This document shows, piece after piece, positions 1 through 8,782 of a stretch of DNA of 64,000 bases. The stretch covers positions 127,001 to 191,000 of the forward strand of contig JAFLCS010000002.1 in NCBI GenBank assembly GCA_017302105.1. Reading direction: 5' to 3'. The number at the start of each line of letters is the position of its first letter. The stretch's first letter is position 1. The notes under the pieces are model-generated. The model did not search any database. It was not told where the DNA came from and was given only the letters and a program-made list of their open reading frames with translations. The DNA comes from Caulobacterales bacterium (GTDB lineage Bacteria; Pseudomonadota; Alphaproteobacteria; Caulobacterales; Caulobacteraceae). A program made the position numbers and the translations under genes.

Positions 1-1190
1 ACGCGCCAAGGGCTCCTTCGCGTTCGCGGCGGGCACTGCTGAAACGTCTAGCGGATGTGGTCAGTCTGCCGGGCAGTCGGGTCAATGCCTTCGAGCGCGC
101 CGTGGTCGGCGATCTACTGGTGGAAATGCTGCGTGAAGCCGAGCCGTCGGAACGGCTGAGGATCGCCCAGCGCCTGGCACCCCTGACCGAAATTCCCGAC
201 AGCCTGGTGCGGCTGTTGTTGCGCGACGAATCCGGTGCTGCGGAACTGTTGCTGGAGCATTGCACCGCCTTTTCCGATGCCGACCTCATCTCGTGCGCCT
301 TGGAGGCCGGCCATTCGCAGCGCCTGGCCATGGCGGGTCGTCGACACCTGTCTGAAGCCACAACCGATGCTTTGGTGGCGCACCTGGAGCCAGCCGTGCT
401 GGATCGGCTGCTCCGCAACCGCGAAGCCAAGCTGTCGCAAACGGCGATCGAGGATCTGGTCGCAGCCAGTCGCGAGGCCTTCAGTCTGATCGACCCCCTG
501 CTCAAACGCTCCGAGATGCGGCCTTCGAGCGCCTATGTGATGTTCTGGTGGGGCAATTCCGAGCAGCGGCGAACGATCCTGTCGCGGTTCGCCGTGTCGC
601 GCGAGGTCTTACAGGAGGTTGTGGACGACGTTTTTGCCATGGCCGCTGAGGAAGGCTGGCAGGATGCCCTGTCGCGCAAGGCCCTGCAGTTCATTGAGCG
701 CCGCCAACGCAATCGAGCGGCGATCGAGAAAAGCCCGTTCGACAGCCTGGACCATGCGGTCGAGGTGGCCGCGAACGGCCTGACTCGCGAACTGGTCTCG
801 GAGATTTCCTTCCTCGCGGGCATCAAGCCCATGACCGGTGCCAAGATCTTCACCGACATGGGGGGAGAGCCGGTGGCGATCCTGTGCAAGGCGACCGGCC
901 TGCCCAAGACCTGTGTGCGCCAGCTCTGGCGAGGAATGCGCCGACCGGAAGTCGATGAGAACGGCGAGGTGGATGCGCGCCTCGCCGAAGTTCTGATTAC
1001 TTACGATATGATCGCAGTCGATCGAGCTCAGACAGTTTTGAGGTACTGGAACTGGTCGTTGAGTTCCGCACTGACGCCACAGCTTATGCGTGCGATACGC
1101 GATGGCAATGATGAAGCCCTGGATGAATACTCGGTCCCGCAGCGCGCAGCCATGCTTGCTCTGACGGCTGAGTTCGGCCGTCAAGACTAG
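1..1190 (+). CDS. DUF2336 domain protein, 5' end outside window
   Basis: The frame is open from base 3 with no stop before the first GTG at 57, and residues encoded at 3-56 read like the usual start of this family (basic, then LLKRLADVV), so the true start lies upstream of the window. About 395 residues are visible. The protein is soluble, alpha-helical and rich in Leu, Ala, Arg and Glu, and it resembles the alphaproteobacterial DUF2336 family, whose function is unknown. A second member lies at 41806-42897, with similar AxxxLxxRLxxxPPxLL-type helical repeats. The next gene on the strand is mucR, about 115 bp downstream. The family call is from recognition of the pattern. No catalytic residues can be named. 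Confidence 0.75.
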   Translation, partial: APRAPSRSRRALLKRLADVVSLPGSRVNAFERAVVGDLLVEMLREAEPSERLRIAQRLAPLTEIPDSLVRLLLRDESGAAELLLEHCTAFSDADLISCALEAGHSQRLAMAGRRHLSEATTDALVAHLEPAVLDRLLRNREAKLSQTAIEDLVAASREAFSLIDPLLKRSEMRPSSAYVMFWWGNSEQRRTILSRFAVSREVLQEVVDDVFAMAAEEGWQDALSRKALQFIERRQRNRAAIEKSPFDSLDHAVEVAANGLTRELVSEISFLAGIKPMTGAKIFTDMGGEPVAILCKATGLPKTCVRQLWRGMRRPEVDENGEVDARLAEVLITYDMIAVDRAQTVLRYWNWSLSSALTPQLMRAIRDGNDEALDEYSVPQRAAMLALTAEFGRQD

Positions 1191-1304
1191 AGCAATAGAG
1201 ACACAGAGTTGCTGTTGTCATAGCGACCGAACATCACTAGATCACTCGTTCGACAGGCCGAAGGCAGGCCGCCATTGAATCTAATCGAGCGAGGGATGCC
1301 CGTA

Positions 1305-1721
1305 ATGGACGATCAGTCCGAGATCATTGAAATGACCACCGACATTGTGTCGGCCTATGTCGGTAACAATGCGATTGCGGCGGCGGATCTGCCCAGTTTG
1401 ATCCAGAATGTGCACCGCGCTTTGGCCGAGGTTTCGTCAGGCGAGGTCGCCGCGAGTGTCGAGCCTCAGGAACCAGCTGTCTCGGTCAAGAAGTCGATCA
1501 CGCCGGACTTTCTGATCTGCTTGGAAGACGGTCGCAAGTTCAAGTCACTGAAGCGCCACCTGCGCACCAAGTACGACATGAGCCCCGACGAATATCGCGC
1601 CAAGTGGGGCCTCCCGCGAGACTATCCGATGGTCGCGCCAAACTATGCCAAGGCGCGCTCGGAACTGGCCAAGCAGATGGGCCTGGGCCAGGGCGGTCGC
1701 AAGCCGGCCCGGCGCCGCTAG
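1305..1721 (+). CDS. mucR: MucR/Ros-family zinc-finger transcriptional regulator
   Basis: A protein of 138 residues. It starts with the typical MucR N-terminus (MDDQSEIIEMTTDIVSAYV). It carries the Ros/MucR C-terminal core: CLEDGRKFKSLKRHLRTKYDMSPDEYRAKWGLP, split here as CLEDG, then KSLKRHL, then MSPDEYRAKWGLP, followed by a basic tail. Family members bind AT-rich promoter DNA and in Caulobacter control cell-cycle and exopolysaccharide genes together with SciP and CtrA. The start at 1305 was chosen because GAGGG lies about 10 bases ahead and the sequence from there matches the family; TTG 1275 and ATG 1296 are in-frame alternatives. The first zinc-ligand Cys is present. The classical second Cys of Ros is not obvious, as is common in MucR orthologues. 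A stem-loop terminator follows. Confidence 0.9.
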   Translation: MDDQSEIIEMTTDIVSAYVGNNAIAAADLPSLIQNVHRALAEVSSGEVAASVEPQEPAVSVKKSITPDFLICLEDGRKFKSLKRHLRTKYDMSPDEYRAKWGLPRDYPMVAPNYAKARSELAKQMGLGQGGRKPARRR

Positions 1722-1746
1722 GCGGTCTGAACCTCCAAGACTGAGC

Positions 1747-1771
1747 AAGGGGCGCCCGCCGGGTGCCCCTT
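1747..1771 (+). terminator. Stem-loop after mucR
   Basis: Arms of 11 bases (1747-1757 and 1761-1771) pair with one G-U wobble around a 3-base loop, 25 bases after the mucR stop. The tract that follows (CTTCGT) is only weakly T-rich, so termination is likely but may be incomplete. Confidence 0.55.
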
Positions 1772-1920
1772 CTTCGTATCCGCTGTCCCCCCATCGCGAC
1801 ACGACCGATCCTGACGCCACAAGGCCTTGGCAGGCGAGCGTAGGAATTTAATCCTCGCATCCGCGTGCCGCTCAAAGATGGGTCTGGTTCGTCAAGGCAT
1901 GGAAGACCGAGGCTGGGATC

Positions 1921-2289
1921 ATGGATAGGAAAGCGACAAGGCTGTCAGGCACGGATCGTGCGGACCAGGGGGTCGCTGCCCTCGTGGTCGAAATGGTGGC
2001 CCTGGCCACAGCGACGCCGCGCAACGAGATCCTGGATGGTCGCCACAGGGGCCGCGCCGCAGCGCACGCGCGTCAGATGGCCATGTATCTGATCCACGTT
2101 ATTTTCCAGTGGCCTCTGGACCGGATCGGGGCTGCCTTCGGACGCGACCGGACCACAGCAGGGCACGCCTGTCGCCGGGTGGAGGATCGGCGGGACGACC
2201 AGGGGACCGACGAGATGTTGGATCGCCTGGAGGCGTGCCTGCGGCTGTCGCCATGCGCGCCGGGCTGGCCGCAGGACCCCCGCGCATGA
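1921..2289 (+). CDS. DnaA C-terminal-domain-like helix-turn-helix protein
   Basis: A 122-residue protein. Residues about 45-95 resemble domain IV of DnaA (Bac_DnaA_C): an AHARQMAMYL helix, a middle helix with a hydrophobic patch, then AFGRDRTTAGHACRRVEDRRDD, whose RDRTT-H core matches the DnaA signature that reads the DnaA box. There is no AAA+ ATPase domain, so this is a stand-alone DNA-binding domain of the kind found in Caulobacterales and Rhizobiales. Its stop overlaps the start of the DUF6456 gene by ATGA, so the two are probably translationally coupled. Whether it binds DnaA boxes is inference. Confidence 0.75.
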   Translation: MDRKATRLSGTDRADQGVAALVVEMVALATATPRNEILDGRHRGRAAAHARQMAMYLIHVIFQWPLDRIGAAFGRDRTTAGHACRRVEDRRDDQGTDEMLDRLEACLRLSPCAPGWPQDPRA

Positions 2290-2969
2290 ACCCCGAGGCG
2301 CGAGCGCGCGAACTGCTCTGTCAGCCGAGGGCCTGGCTGGATCGGTTGGGAGAGGCCTGGCTGGTCCGATCCGGGCCGGATCGGCGACGGCGCCCGCTCT
2401 TGCGGATCGACACCCTGGTCGCCCAGGCCTTGCAACGCGAGCCGGGCCTGCTACCGCGGGCCGAGGGCGGCTGGGTGCTGGCGGGGTGCCACCGCGATGC
2501 AGGGCCGGGGCGGATCCTCGGCCAGGCGACGATTACGGCCCCTGACGGCCGCAGCGCGACCGTGACCGTCAATCGCGGCGAGAGTCCGATCGCCTGGCTG
2601 GCGCGGCGCAAAGGCATTGACGGCCGGCCCTACCTCGATCCGACAGAGGTGGCGGCGGCCGAGCGCCTGCGGGACGACTTTGAACAGGCCGGGGCCGGGG
2701 GGCGGGTCACGATGGACTGGATGGCGCCCGCCCGTGATCGGACGGCACGCGGGCCCGGGCACCTGCCGCCGGCCGGGGCCGCCCGGTGGCGCGTCCGGCG
2801 GGCTCTGGGTGACGTCGGACCCGGCCTTGGCGAGATGCTGGTCGAGGTTTGCCTGCACGGCAGCGCCTTGCAGGCGGCGGAACGATCACTCGGCCTGCCC
2901 GCCCGCACGGGCAAGGTCCGGCTTAAGCTGGCGCTGGAGCGTCTCGCCCGCCACTATCGAATGATCTGA
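2286..2969 (+). CDS. DUF6456 domain protein
   Basis: A 227-residue protein starting at the ATG of an ATGA overlap with the upstream DnaA-like gene; the open frame extends further upstream, but that part is a shadow of the neighbour. The second half carries the features used to recognise DUF6456: a NRGESPIAWL segment, GRPYLDPTEVAAAERLRDDFE, and a C-terminal helical region ending in RLARHYRM. The family is restricted to alphaproteobacteria and often follows helix-turn-helix genes. The very C-terminus resembles a small helix-turn-helix (SALQAAERSLGLPARTGKVRLK), so a DNA-binding role is plausible. Its 3' end overlaps the convergent sufE gene by 16 bp. Confidence 0.7.
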   Translation: MNPEARARELLCQPRAWLDRLGEAWLVRSGPDRRRRPLLRIDTLVAQALQREPGLLPRAEGGWVLAGCHRDAGPGRILGQATITAPDGRSATVTVNRGESPIAWLARRKGIDGRPYLDPTEVAAAERLRDDFEQAGAGGRVTMDWMAPARDRTARGPGHLPPAGAARWRVRRALGDVGPGLGEMLVEVCLHGSALQAAERSLGLPARTGKVRLKLALERLARHYRMI

Positions 2970-3418
2970 GCCGCATCGGCGCGAAGGCGCGCGACCATCG
3001 AAGCCAGGCCGTTGGCGCGCTGGCTGGACAGGGCCTCGGACAGCCCTAGCCGCGTGATCGCGCCCTGGGCGTCGAAATCGCGCACCTGCTCCGGGGTCAG
3101 GCCGTTGTAGAGTTCCAGCACAATGGCGATCAGGCCGCGCACGATGTGGGCGTCCGAATCGCCGCGCCAGTGCAGGGTGCCATCGGCGGGGGGATCTTGA
3201 ATGAGCCACACCTGGCTGGCGCAGCCGGAGACCTTGGTGCCGGGATGGCGCTCAGCGTCGGTCAGGGATTCGAGCGCCTGGCCCAGTTCGATGACGTAGC
3301 GATATCGCTCTTCCCAGTCGCCGAGGAGGTCGAATGTTTCGACGAGGTCGTTGAGGGCAGCGGCACCGGGCATGGCGGGCTGGATAGGGCCTGACGCGGA
3401 CAGGATCAACGCCGGCAC
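2954..3418 (-). CDS. sufE: SufE family cysteine desulfurase acceptor
   Basis: A 154-residue protein with the SufE hallmarks: LNDLVETFDLLGDWEERYRYVIELG in the N-terminal third, then KVSGCASQVW, where Cys66 is the expected persulfide-accepting cysteine, and a C-terminal SSQRANGLASM helix. SufE takes sulfur from the desulfurase SufS and stimulates it during Fe-S cluster assembly. No suf operon is nearby, which is common for alphaproteobacterial sufE. The start used is a GTG at 3418; an internal ATG at 3373 would give a protein closer to the usual SufE N-terminus. The gene lies 7 bp from the end of the upstream tetR gene on the same strand. Confidence 0.9.
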   Translation of the reverse strand: MPALILSASGPIQPAMPGAAALNDLVETFDLLGDWEERYRYVIELGQALESLTDAERHPGTKVSGCASQVWLIQDPPADGTLHWRGDSDAHIVRGLIAIVLELYNGLTPEQVRDFDAQGAITRLGLSEALSSQRANGLASMVARLRADAAQIIR

Positions 3419-3425
3419 TGTTGCG

Positions 3426-3998
3426 TCAGGTGTCGTCGACCATGGATTGAATCAGGTCCGCAAGCCGGTCGCACAGGCGATCCGCTTCACTGTCCGGCAA
3501 GCCGAAGCCGCCGCCCAATTCACGGCTGATCCCCATTCCCATTATCAGGCCGGCGAGGATACGCACCCGCACCGCCGTGTCTGGCCCGCCGAGCCAGGCC
3601 TCGAACGGCGCGAAGAAATCGGTCTGGGCCGAGGCCTGAACGATCTGCGCCGCCTTGGCCGAGCCGATCGAATGCAGCATGATCTGCATACCCTGGAGCT
3701 GTTCACCGGACTTGCACCGACGAACGATCTCGTCGGCGACACGCTGGCCGAAGGTCTCGCGCGGGCCGTCGAACAGATCGTGGCCGACCTCGCAGCTATC
3801 GAGCGTGGCCGAAAGCAGATCGTCCTTGGATCCGAAATAGCGGTGGATCATCGCAGCATCGACACCTGCGTCGCCGGCGATGTCGCGCAAGCCCACGTCG
3901 TCGTAACTGTACCGGGCGAACCGGTCGCGGGCTGACGCCAGGATGGCTTCGCGCGTTGCCGCAGCGTTGCGGGTGCGCGGTTGAGGAGATCCGTCCAA
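3426..3998 (-). CDS. TetR-family transcriptional repressor of the adjacent RND pump
   Basis: A 190-residue protein. The N-terminal helix-turn-helix is typical (TREAILASARDRFARYSYDDVGLRDIA, then AGVDAAMIHRYFGSKDDLL). The C-terminal ligand-binding half resembles the TetR_C domains with an R-x-LAGL-MG motif. The start chosen is TTG 3998, with AGGAAG 7 bases upstream; the open frame reaches 4193, and ATG 4073 is an alternative that would place the coding sequence next to the operator. It is divergent from an RND adaptor gene, the standard arrangement for a local repressor of efflux. A perfect palindrome lies between them at 4077-4089. Confidence 0.85.
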   Translation of the reverse strand: MDGSPQPRTRNAAATREAILASARDRFARYSYDDVGLRDIAGDAGVDAAMIHRYFGSKDDLLSATLDSCEVGHDLFDGPRETFGQRVADEIVRRCKSGEQLQGMQIMLHSIGSAKAAQIVQASAQTDFFAPFEAWLGGPDTAVRVRILAGLIMGMGISRELGGGFGLPDSEADRLCDRLADLIQSMVDDT

Positions 3999-4076
3999 GA
4001 CTGCTTCCTGAGGTATCGACCAAGCTGTACACGTGGGTCGCAACTGCGACGGTGGCGTAGATATATAAGTCATCAG

Positions 4077-4089
4077 GCGTTGACAACGC
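4077..4089. promoter_or_regulatory. Probable TetR operator overlapping a -35 box
   Basis: GCGTTG-A-CAACGC is a perfect 6-1-6 palindrome between the divergent tetR and RND adaptor genes. Bases 4080-4085 inside it read TTGACA, the consensus -35 hexamer for the pump operon. The other strand reads TTGTCA at the same place, with AT-rich sequence (TATATA) 13-16 bases further on toward tetR. Binding of a TetR dimer here would block both promoters. The matching -10 for the pump operon is not clear. Confidence 0.6.
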
Positions 4090-4177
4090 TGCCGTGTGGT
4101 TCCATTTGCCGCGGCTCGCCGGATCTCACAGGGGGATTCGAGCATTTGCTGATGAATGACTGACTCGGAGAGCCGTA

Positions 4178-5368
4178 ATGCGCGAACTGACAAATTCGCT
4201 CCTTCTGACCTTGACCGCCGTGGTCCTGGTGGCTTGCGGCTCCCAGGCTGAGCAGGCCGCGCCGCCGCCGCCGGAGGTGACGGTGTCGCAGCCGCTGGTT
4301 GGAGAGGTCGTGGACTGGGACGAATTCCCCGGTCGCTTCGAAGCGCCGCAAAGTGTCGATGTGCGCGCCCGCGTCGGTGGCTATATCCAGGCGGTGCATT
4401 TCCGCGACGGTGACTATGTCCGTCAGGGCCAGCTCCTGTTCACGCTCGATCCGCGTCAGGCCCAGGCCTCCGTTGCGGCGGCCCAGGCCCAGGTGGCCCA
4501 GGCCCAGGCGCAGGTGAACCTCGCCTCAACGGAGTTCGAACGCTCCGAGACCCTGTTCGGCCAGGGCTTCCTGTCTCAGTCGGCCGTCGATCTTCGTCAG
4601 GCCAATCTGCAAACCGCCGAGGCTGCGCTGGTCGCTGCCAATTCGACGCTGCGCGAGGCGCGTCTGGGATTGGAATTTACGCGCGTCACCGCACCCATTT
4701 CGGGCCGGGTATCCGACCGTCGTGCTGACCCCGGCAATCTGGTGGCCGGTGGCTCTTCGGCCGCTGACGTTCTGACGACCATAGTTTCAACATCACCGAT
4801 CCATTTTGCGTTCGATGCCTCGGAATCGATCCTGCTGCGCTACCAGCGCTCGGCGCGCAACGGTCGCGCGCCGTTGCGGGTCCGGCTCCAGGACGAGGGC
4901 GACTTCCGCCATGCCGGCTATCTGGATTTCACCGACAACGCCGTGGATGGAGCGTCCGGGGTCGTGCGACTGCGCGGCGTGATCCAGAACGCCGACGGCT
5001 TCCTGCGACCGGGAATGTACGGCCAGGTCCAGCTCGCGGGTGTGGCCCCGTATCAGGCCATGCTGGTGCCGGACGCCGCGATCGTCACCGATCAGGCCCG
5101 CCGCATCGTCTATGTCGTCAATGCTGATGGAACCACGGCGGCGCGCCCTGTCGAATTGGGCCCGCTGGTCGATGGTTTGCGCGTGATCCGTTCAGGTCTT
5201 GAAGCTGGAGATCGTGTCGTTATCGAGGGCGTGCAGCGCATCATGCAGCCGGGACAGCCGGTGACGGCGACCGCCGGTACCATCCAGCGTCAGGCCAGCG
5301 AGGGCGCGCAGCCGGTACGTGCCGCAGCGGCCCCGGCGTCGAGCGCCAGCTTCTCGGTCGGTGGCTAA
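4178..5368 (+). CDS. RND efflux periplasmic adaptor (MexA/AcrA type)
   Basis: A 396-residue lipoprotein: the signal ends in LVAC with Cys20 as the lipidation site. Then comes the membrane-fusion-protein order: barrel-sandwich/lipoyl halves (VRARVGGYIQAVHFRDGDYV and later ITAPISGRVSDR-like), a helical hairpin at residues about 100-165 rich in Ala and Gln, a beta-barrel domain, and a membrane-proximal domain ending near GQPV. It links the inner-membrane RND pump to an outer-membrane channel. It is 3 bp upstream of the pump gene, in one operon, probably repressed by the divergent TetR protein. GGAGAG lies about 5 bases before the ATG. Confidence 0.93.
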   Translation: MRELTNSLLLTLTAVVLVACGSQAEQAAPPPPEVTVSQPLVGEVVDWDEFPGRFEAPQSVDVRARVGGYIQAVHFRDGDYVRQGQLLFTLDPRQAQASVAAAQAQVAQAQAQVNLASTEFERSETLFGQGFLSQSAVDLRQANLQTAEAALVAANSTLREARLGLEFTRVTAPISGRVSDRRADPGNLVAGGSSAADVLTTIVSTSPIHFAFDASESILLRYQRSARNGRAPLRVRLQDEGDFRHAGYLDFTDNAVDGASGVVRLRGVIQNADGFLRPGMYGQVQLAGVAPYQAMLVPDAAIVTDQARRIVYVVNADGTTAARPVELGPLVDGLRVIRSGLEAGDRVVIEGVQRIMQPGQPVTATAGTIQRQASEGAQPVRAAAAPASSASFSVGG

Positions 5369-5371
5369 GCC

Positions 5372-8300
5372 ATGAATATCTCGCGCTTCTTCATCGATCG
5401 CCCGATCTTTGCGGGCGTGCTGTCGGTCTTCATTACAGTCATTGGCCTGTTCGCGATGCCGCTGTTGCCGCTATCGCAATATCCCGAGATCGCGCCGCCG
5501 ACGATCAACATCAATACCGCCTATCCGGGGGCCTCGGCCGAGACCCTGGCAGAGACGGTCGCCGCCCCGATCGAGCAAGAGGTCAACGGGGTCGAGGGGA
5601 TGCTCTACATCTCGTCGTCCTCGACCTCGGACGGGGCCGTGTCGATCACCGTCACCTTCCAGCCGGGCACGGACCTGGACGCGGCGCAGGTGCTGGTCCA
5701 GAATCGCGTGGCTCTGGCTGAGCCGCGCCTGCCCGAACAGGTGCGACAGATCGGCGTGACCGTGAACAAGCAGGAATCCGGCTTCCTGATGATCATGGGC
5801 CTGACGTCGCCGGACGGCTCCTATGACACTGACTATCTGGGCAACTACGCCCAGTCGACGCTGCGCGATCGACTGCTGCGCCTTGAGGGCGTCGGCAATG
5901 TCATGGTGTTCGGCGGCGGCAACTATTCGATGCGGGTCTGGATCGATCCGGATCGGGCCGCCGCGCGCGGCCTGACCGGCCCGGACATCGTTGCGGCCTT
6001 GCGCGCCCAGAACGTCCAGGCCGCCGCCGGCTCGATCGGCCAGCCGCCGTTCGACACCAATGCCGCTGCCTTCCAGCTGCCGGTCCAGGTTCAGGGCCGA
6101 CTGACGGATCCTGATCAGTTCGCCGACGTCGTCATCAAGACGGACGCCAGCGGCCGGGTCACGCGCGTACGTGACGTCGCCCGGGTAGAATTGGGCGCCC
6201 AGGACTACGGCATCCGCGGCTATTTCGACGGCGAGCGCGGCGTCGGCGTGGCCATCATCCAGCAGCCCGGTGCCAATGCTCTGGGCACGGCCGATCGCGT
6301 CATGGCCGAGATGGAGGTGGTGCGCGCCCAGATGCCGGCCGGGATGCAGCTCGATGTCGCCTATAATCCGACGGAATTTGTCGCTGAATCCGTGACCGCG
6401 GTGGAGCACACCCTGGTCGAGGCGGTGGTCCTGGTTGTGCTGGTCGTTTTGGTCTTCCTGCAGACCTGGCGAGCGGCCCTAATCCCGATCGTGGCCATTC
6501 CGATCGCCCTGGTCAGCACCTTTGCCGTACAGCTGGCCCTTGGATATTCGATTAACTCGCTCAGCCTGTTCGCCCTGGTGCTCGCGGTCGGCATCGTGGT
6601 CGATGACGCCATCGTCGTGGTCGAAAACGTCGAGCGCTACATACGCGAGGGGCTCAGTCCCAAGGAAGCCGCCTATCGGTCGATGCAGGAGGTCTCCAGC
6701 GCCCTGATCGCCATCGGCCTGGTGCTGGTGTCGGTGTTCGTGCCGACCATGTTCGTGCCGGGCATCCCCGGCATCTTCTACCAGCAGTTCGCGGTGGTGA
6801 TTGCGACGGCTTCGGTGGTCTCCTTGTTCGTGTCGCTGACGCTGTCGCCCGCGATGGCGGCGCTGTTGCTCAAGCCGCACAAGGCCCATGATGAGCACGC
6901 CGAGCGCCGCAAGGGCATAATCGGAACGGCTGCCTACTACGGCGGCTGGGCCGGTCGGAAGTTCAATCAGGGCTTCGACTGGCTGTCGGACCGTTACGGC
7001 CGTTTCACGGCCCGGACCATTCGAATGGGCGCGGTGATGTTGATCATCTACGCGGGCCTGTTGGGACTGACCGGCTGGCGGCTGATGGCGACGCCATCGG
7101 GCTTCATTCCGGAACAGGATCAGGGCTTCCTGATCGGCGTCGTCCAACTTCCGCCCGGCGCGGCCCTGGAACGGACCGATGCGATCATGACCGAGGCGGT
7201 CGACATTATCCGCGCGACCGACGGGGTCGAGGGAGCGGTCGCCTTTGCAGGCCTGGATGGGACCAGCTTCTCGTTCGGCTCGAACGCAGGCACCACCTTC
7301 ATTCGCCTCGATCCGCACAGCGAGCGTACGCGCGAGCAGTCGGCGGCGGCTCTGGCCGGGGCCATCACGGGTGCCACCTCGGGCATTCAGGGGGCGCAGG
7401 TCTTCGTCATCGCGCCGCCGGCGGTCCAGGGGCTGGGCAACGGCAACGGCTTCCAGATGATGATCCAGGACACCTCCGGCGCCGGCTATCGGGCGCTGGA
7501 AGGCGCCACCTTCGCCATGATGGGTGCTGCCGCTCAGGCCCCCGATGACGTCCAGCAGGTGTTCTCGACCTACAACACCGGCTCGCCGCGCATCACGGCC
7601 GACGTTGATCGCGACCGGGCCCTGATGATGGGGGTCCAGCCGTCGGACGTCTTCTCGACCATGGGCGTCTATCTGGGCTCGTCCTACATCAACGACTTCA
7701 ACTTTCTGGGCCGCACCTTCCGCGTGACGGCCCAGGCCGAGCCGGCGGCGCGTGACGATATCGCCGACATCGCCAATCTGAGGACGCGCTCCCAGTCGGG
7801 GGAAATGGTGCCGATCGGTTCGGTGGCGACCTTGACCAATGATTCTGGGCCATCGCGGGTGGTGCGTTACAACCTGGCTCCGGCATCCGAGCTTCAGGGC
7901 TCGCCAGCGGCGGGGGTGTCGTCGGGTCAGGCGCTGCAAATCATGGAGGCCATGGCCGAACAGACCTTGCCGCCCGGCTTTTCCTACGAATGGACCGGCC
8001 TGGCGTTGCAAGAGAAGTCCGCGTCCGGCGGCGCCACCATCGTCTTTTTGATGGCGGTCGGCTTCGTCTTCTTGGTGCTGGCGGCCCAGTATGAGGCCTT
8101 CACGCTGCCGCTGGCGGTGGTGCTGATCGTGCCGATGTGTCTGCTGGCGGCGATGATTGGGGTGAATATCCGCGGACTGGACAACAACATCCTGGTCCAG
8201 ATCGGATTGGTGGTGCTGATCGCCCTGGCGGCCAAGAACGCCATCCTGATCGTCGAGTTCGCCAAACAGGCCGAGGACCACGGCATGAACCGCTTCGAAG

Positions 8301-8578
8301 CGGCGGTGTCGGCGGCCAAGACCCGTCTGCGCCCGATCCTGATGACGTCCTTCGCCTTCATCTTCGGCGTGCTGCCGCTGATGCTGGCGACCGGACCGGG
8401 GGCCGAGATGCGCCAGTCGCTGGGCACCTCGGTGGTGTCGGGGATGCTGGGCGTGACGGTCTTCGGCCTGATCTTCACGCCGGTGTTCTACGTCATGTGC
8501 CGCTGGATCGCCGCACGGATGCCGGGCGCGCAGAAGAAGCCGGCGTCGACCGAGACGGAAACGACGGCGGCGGAGTAG
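5372..8578 (+). CDS. RND multidrug efflux permease (HAE1/AcrB type)
   Basis: A 1068-residue protein, the usual size for AcrB/MexB. It begins MNISRFFIDRPIFAGVL (TM1), has two large periplasmic loops, and carries the TM4 proton-relay pair Asp411-Asp412 in VGIVVDDAIVVVENV. Partner lysine/asparagine residues lie in LAAKNAILIVEFAKQ in the second half, and GMLGVTVFGLIFTPVFYV forms the last TM. It exports hydrophobic compounds by proton antiport together with the adaptor encoded 3 bp upstream. No TolC/OprM-type channel gene follows, so the channel must be encoded elsewhere. Substrates cannot be told from sequence. Confidence 0.95.
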   Translation: MNISRFFIDRPIFAGVLSVFITVIGLFAMPLLPLSQYPEIAPPTININTAYPGASAETLAETVAAPIEQEVNGVEGMLYISSSSTSDGAVSITVTFQPGTDLDAAQVLVQNRVALAEPRLPEQVRQIGVTVNKQESGFLMIMGLTSPDGSYDTDYLGNYAQSTLRDRLLRLEGVGNVMVFGGGNYSMRVWIDPDRAAARGLTGPDIVAALRAQNVQAAAGSIGQPPFDTNAAAFQLPVQVQGRLTDPDQFADVVIKTDASGRVTRVRDVARVELGAQDYGIRGYFDGERGVGVAIIQQPGANALGTADRVMAEMEVVRAQMPAGMQLDVAYNPTEFVAESVTAVEHTLVEAVVLVVLVVLVFLQTWRAALIPIVAIPIALVSTFAVQLALGYSINSLSLFALVLAVGIVVDDAIVVVENVERYIREGLSPKEAAYRSMQEVSSALIAIGLVLVSVFVPTMFVPGIPGIFYQQFAVVIATASVVSLFVSLTLSPAMAALLLKPHKAHDEHAERRKGIIGTAAYYGGWAGRKFNQGFDWLSDRYGRFTARTIRMGAVMLIIYAGLLGLTGWRLMATPSGFIPEQDQGFLIGVVQLPPGAALERTDAIMTEAVDIIRATDGVEGAVAFAGLDGTSFSFGSNAGTTFIRLDPHSERTREQSAAALAGAITGATSGIQGAQVFVIAPPAVQGLGNGNGFQMMIQDTSGAGYRALEGATFAMMGAAAQAPDDVQQVFSTYNTGSPRITADVDRDRALMMGVQPSDVFSTMGVYLGSSYINDFNFLGRTFRVTAQAEPAARDDIADIANLRTRSQSGEMVPIGSVATLTNDSGPSRVVRYNLAPASELQGSPAAGVSSGQALQIMEAMAEQTLPPGFSYEWTGLALQEKSASGGATIVFLMAVGFVFLVLAAQYEAFTLPLAVVLIVPMCLLAAMIGVNIRGLDNNILVQIGLVVLIALAAKNAILIVEFAKQAEDHGMNRFEAAVSAAKTRLRPILMTSFAFIFGVLPLMLATGPGAEMRQSLGTSVVSGMLGVTVFGLIFTPVFYVMCRWIAARMPGAQKKPASTETETTAAE

Positions 8579-8782
8579 GGGCGACCACCTCCGGAGGCGG
8601 CAGGTCCGGGCCTGATCAAGTCATGAGCAGGCTCACGCCGGCCGCCGTCTCTCGCTAAGCAGGCGAAAGCCCGATGAGGGGTGACGGCGTCCCCAGCCAA
8701 ATCGGCTGCGACGATTGGCTCGCCCCGCGTTGGGAGGGCCTGCTGTAGAGCTCGCCGCACTTATTTAGTTTCGGAGTGTGGC

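Noticed and set aside
1275-1304. N-terminal extension of MucR from TTG 1275
   Set aside because: Family N-terminus begins at MDDQ and GAGGG supports ATG 1305.
6479-8281. 600-codon open frame on the minus strand
   Set aside because: It is antisense to the RND pump gene in the matching GC-rich frame; composition is His/Arg/Gln-rich without any motif. Shadow of the real gene.
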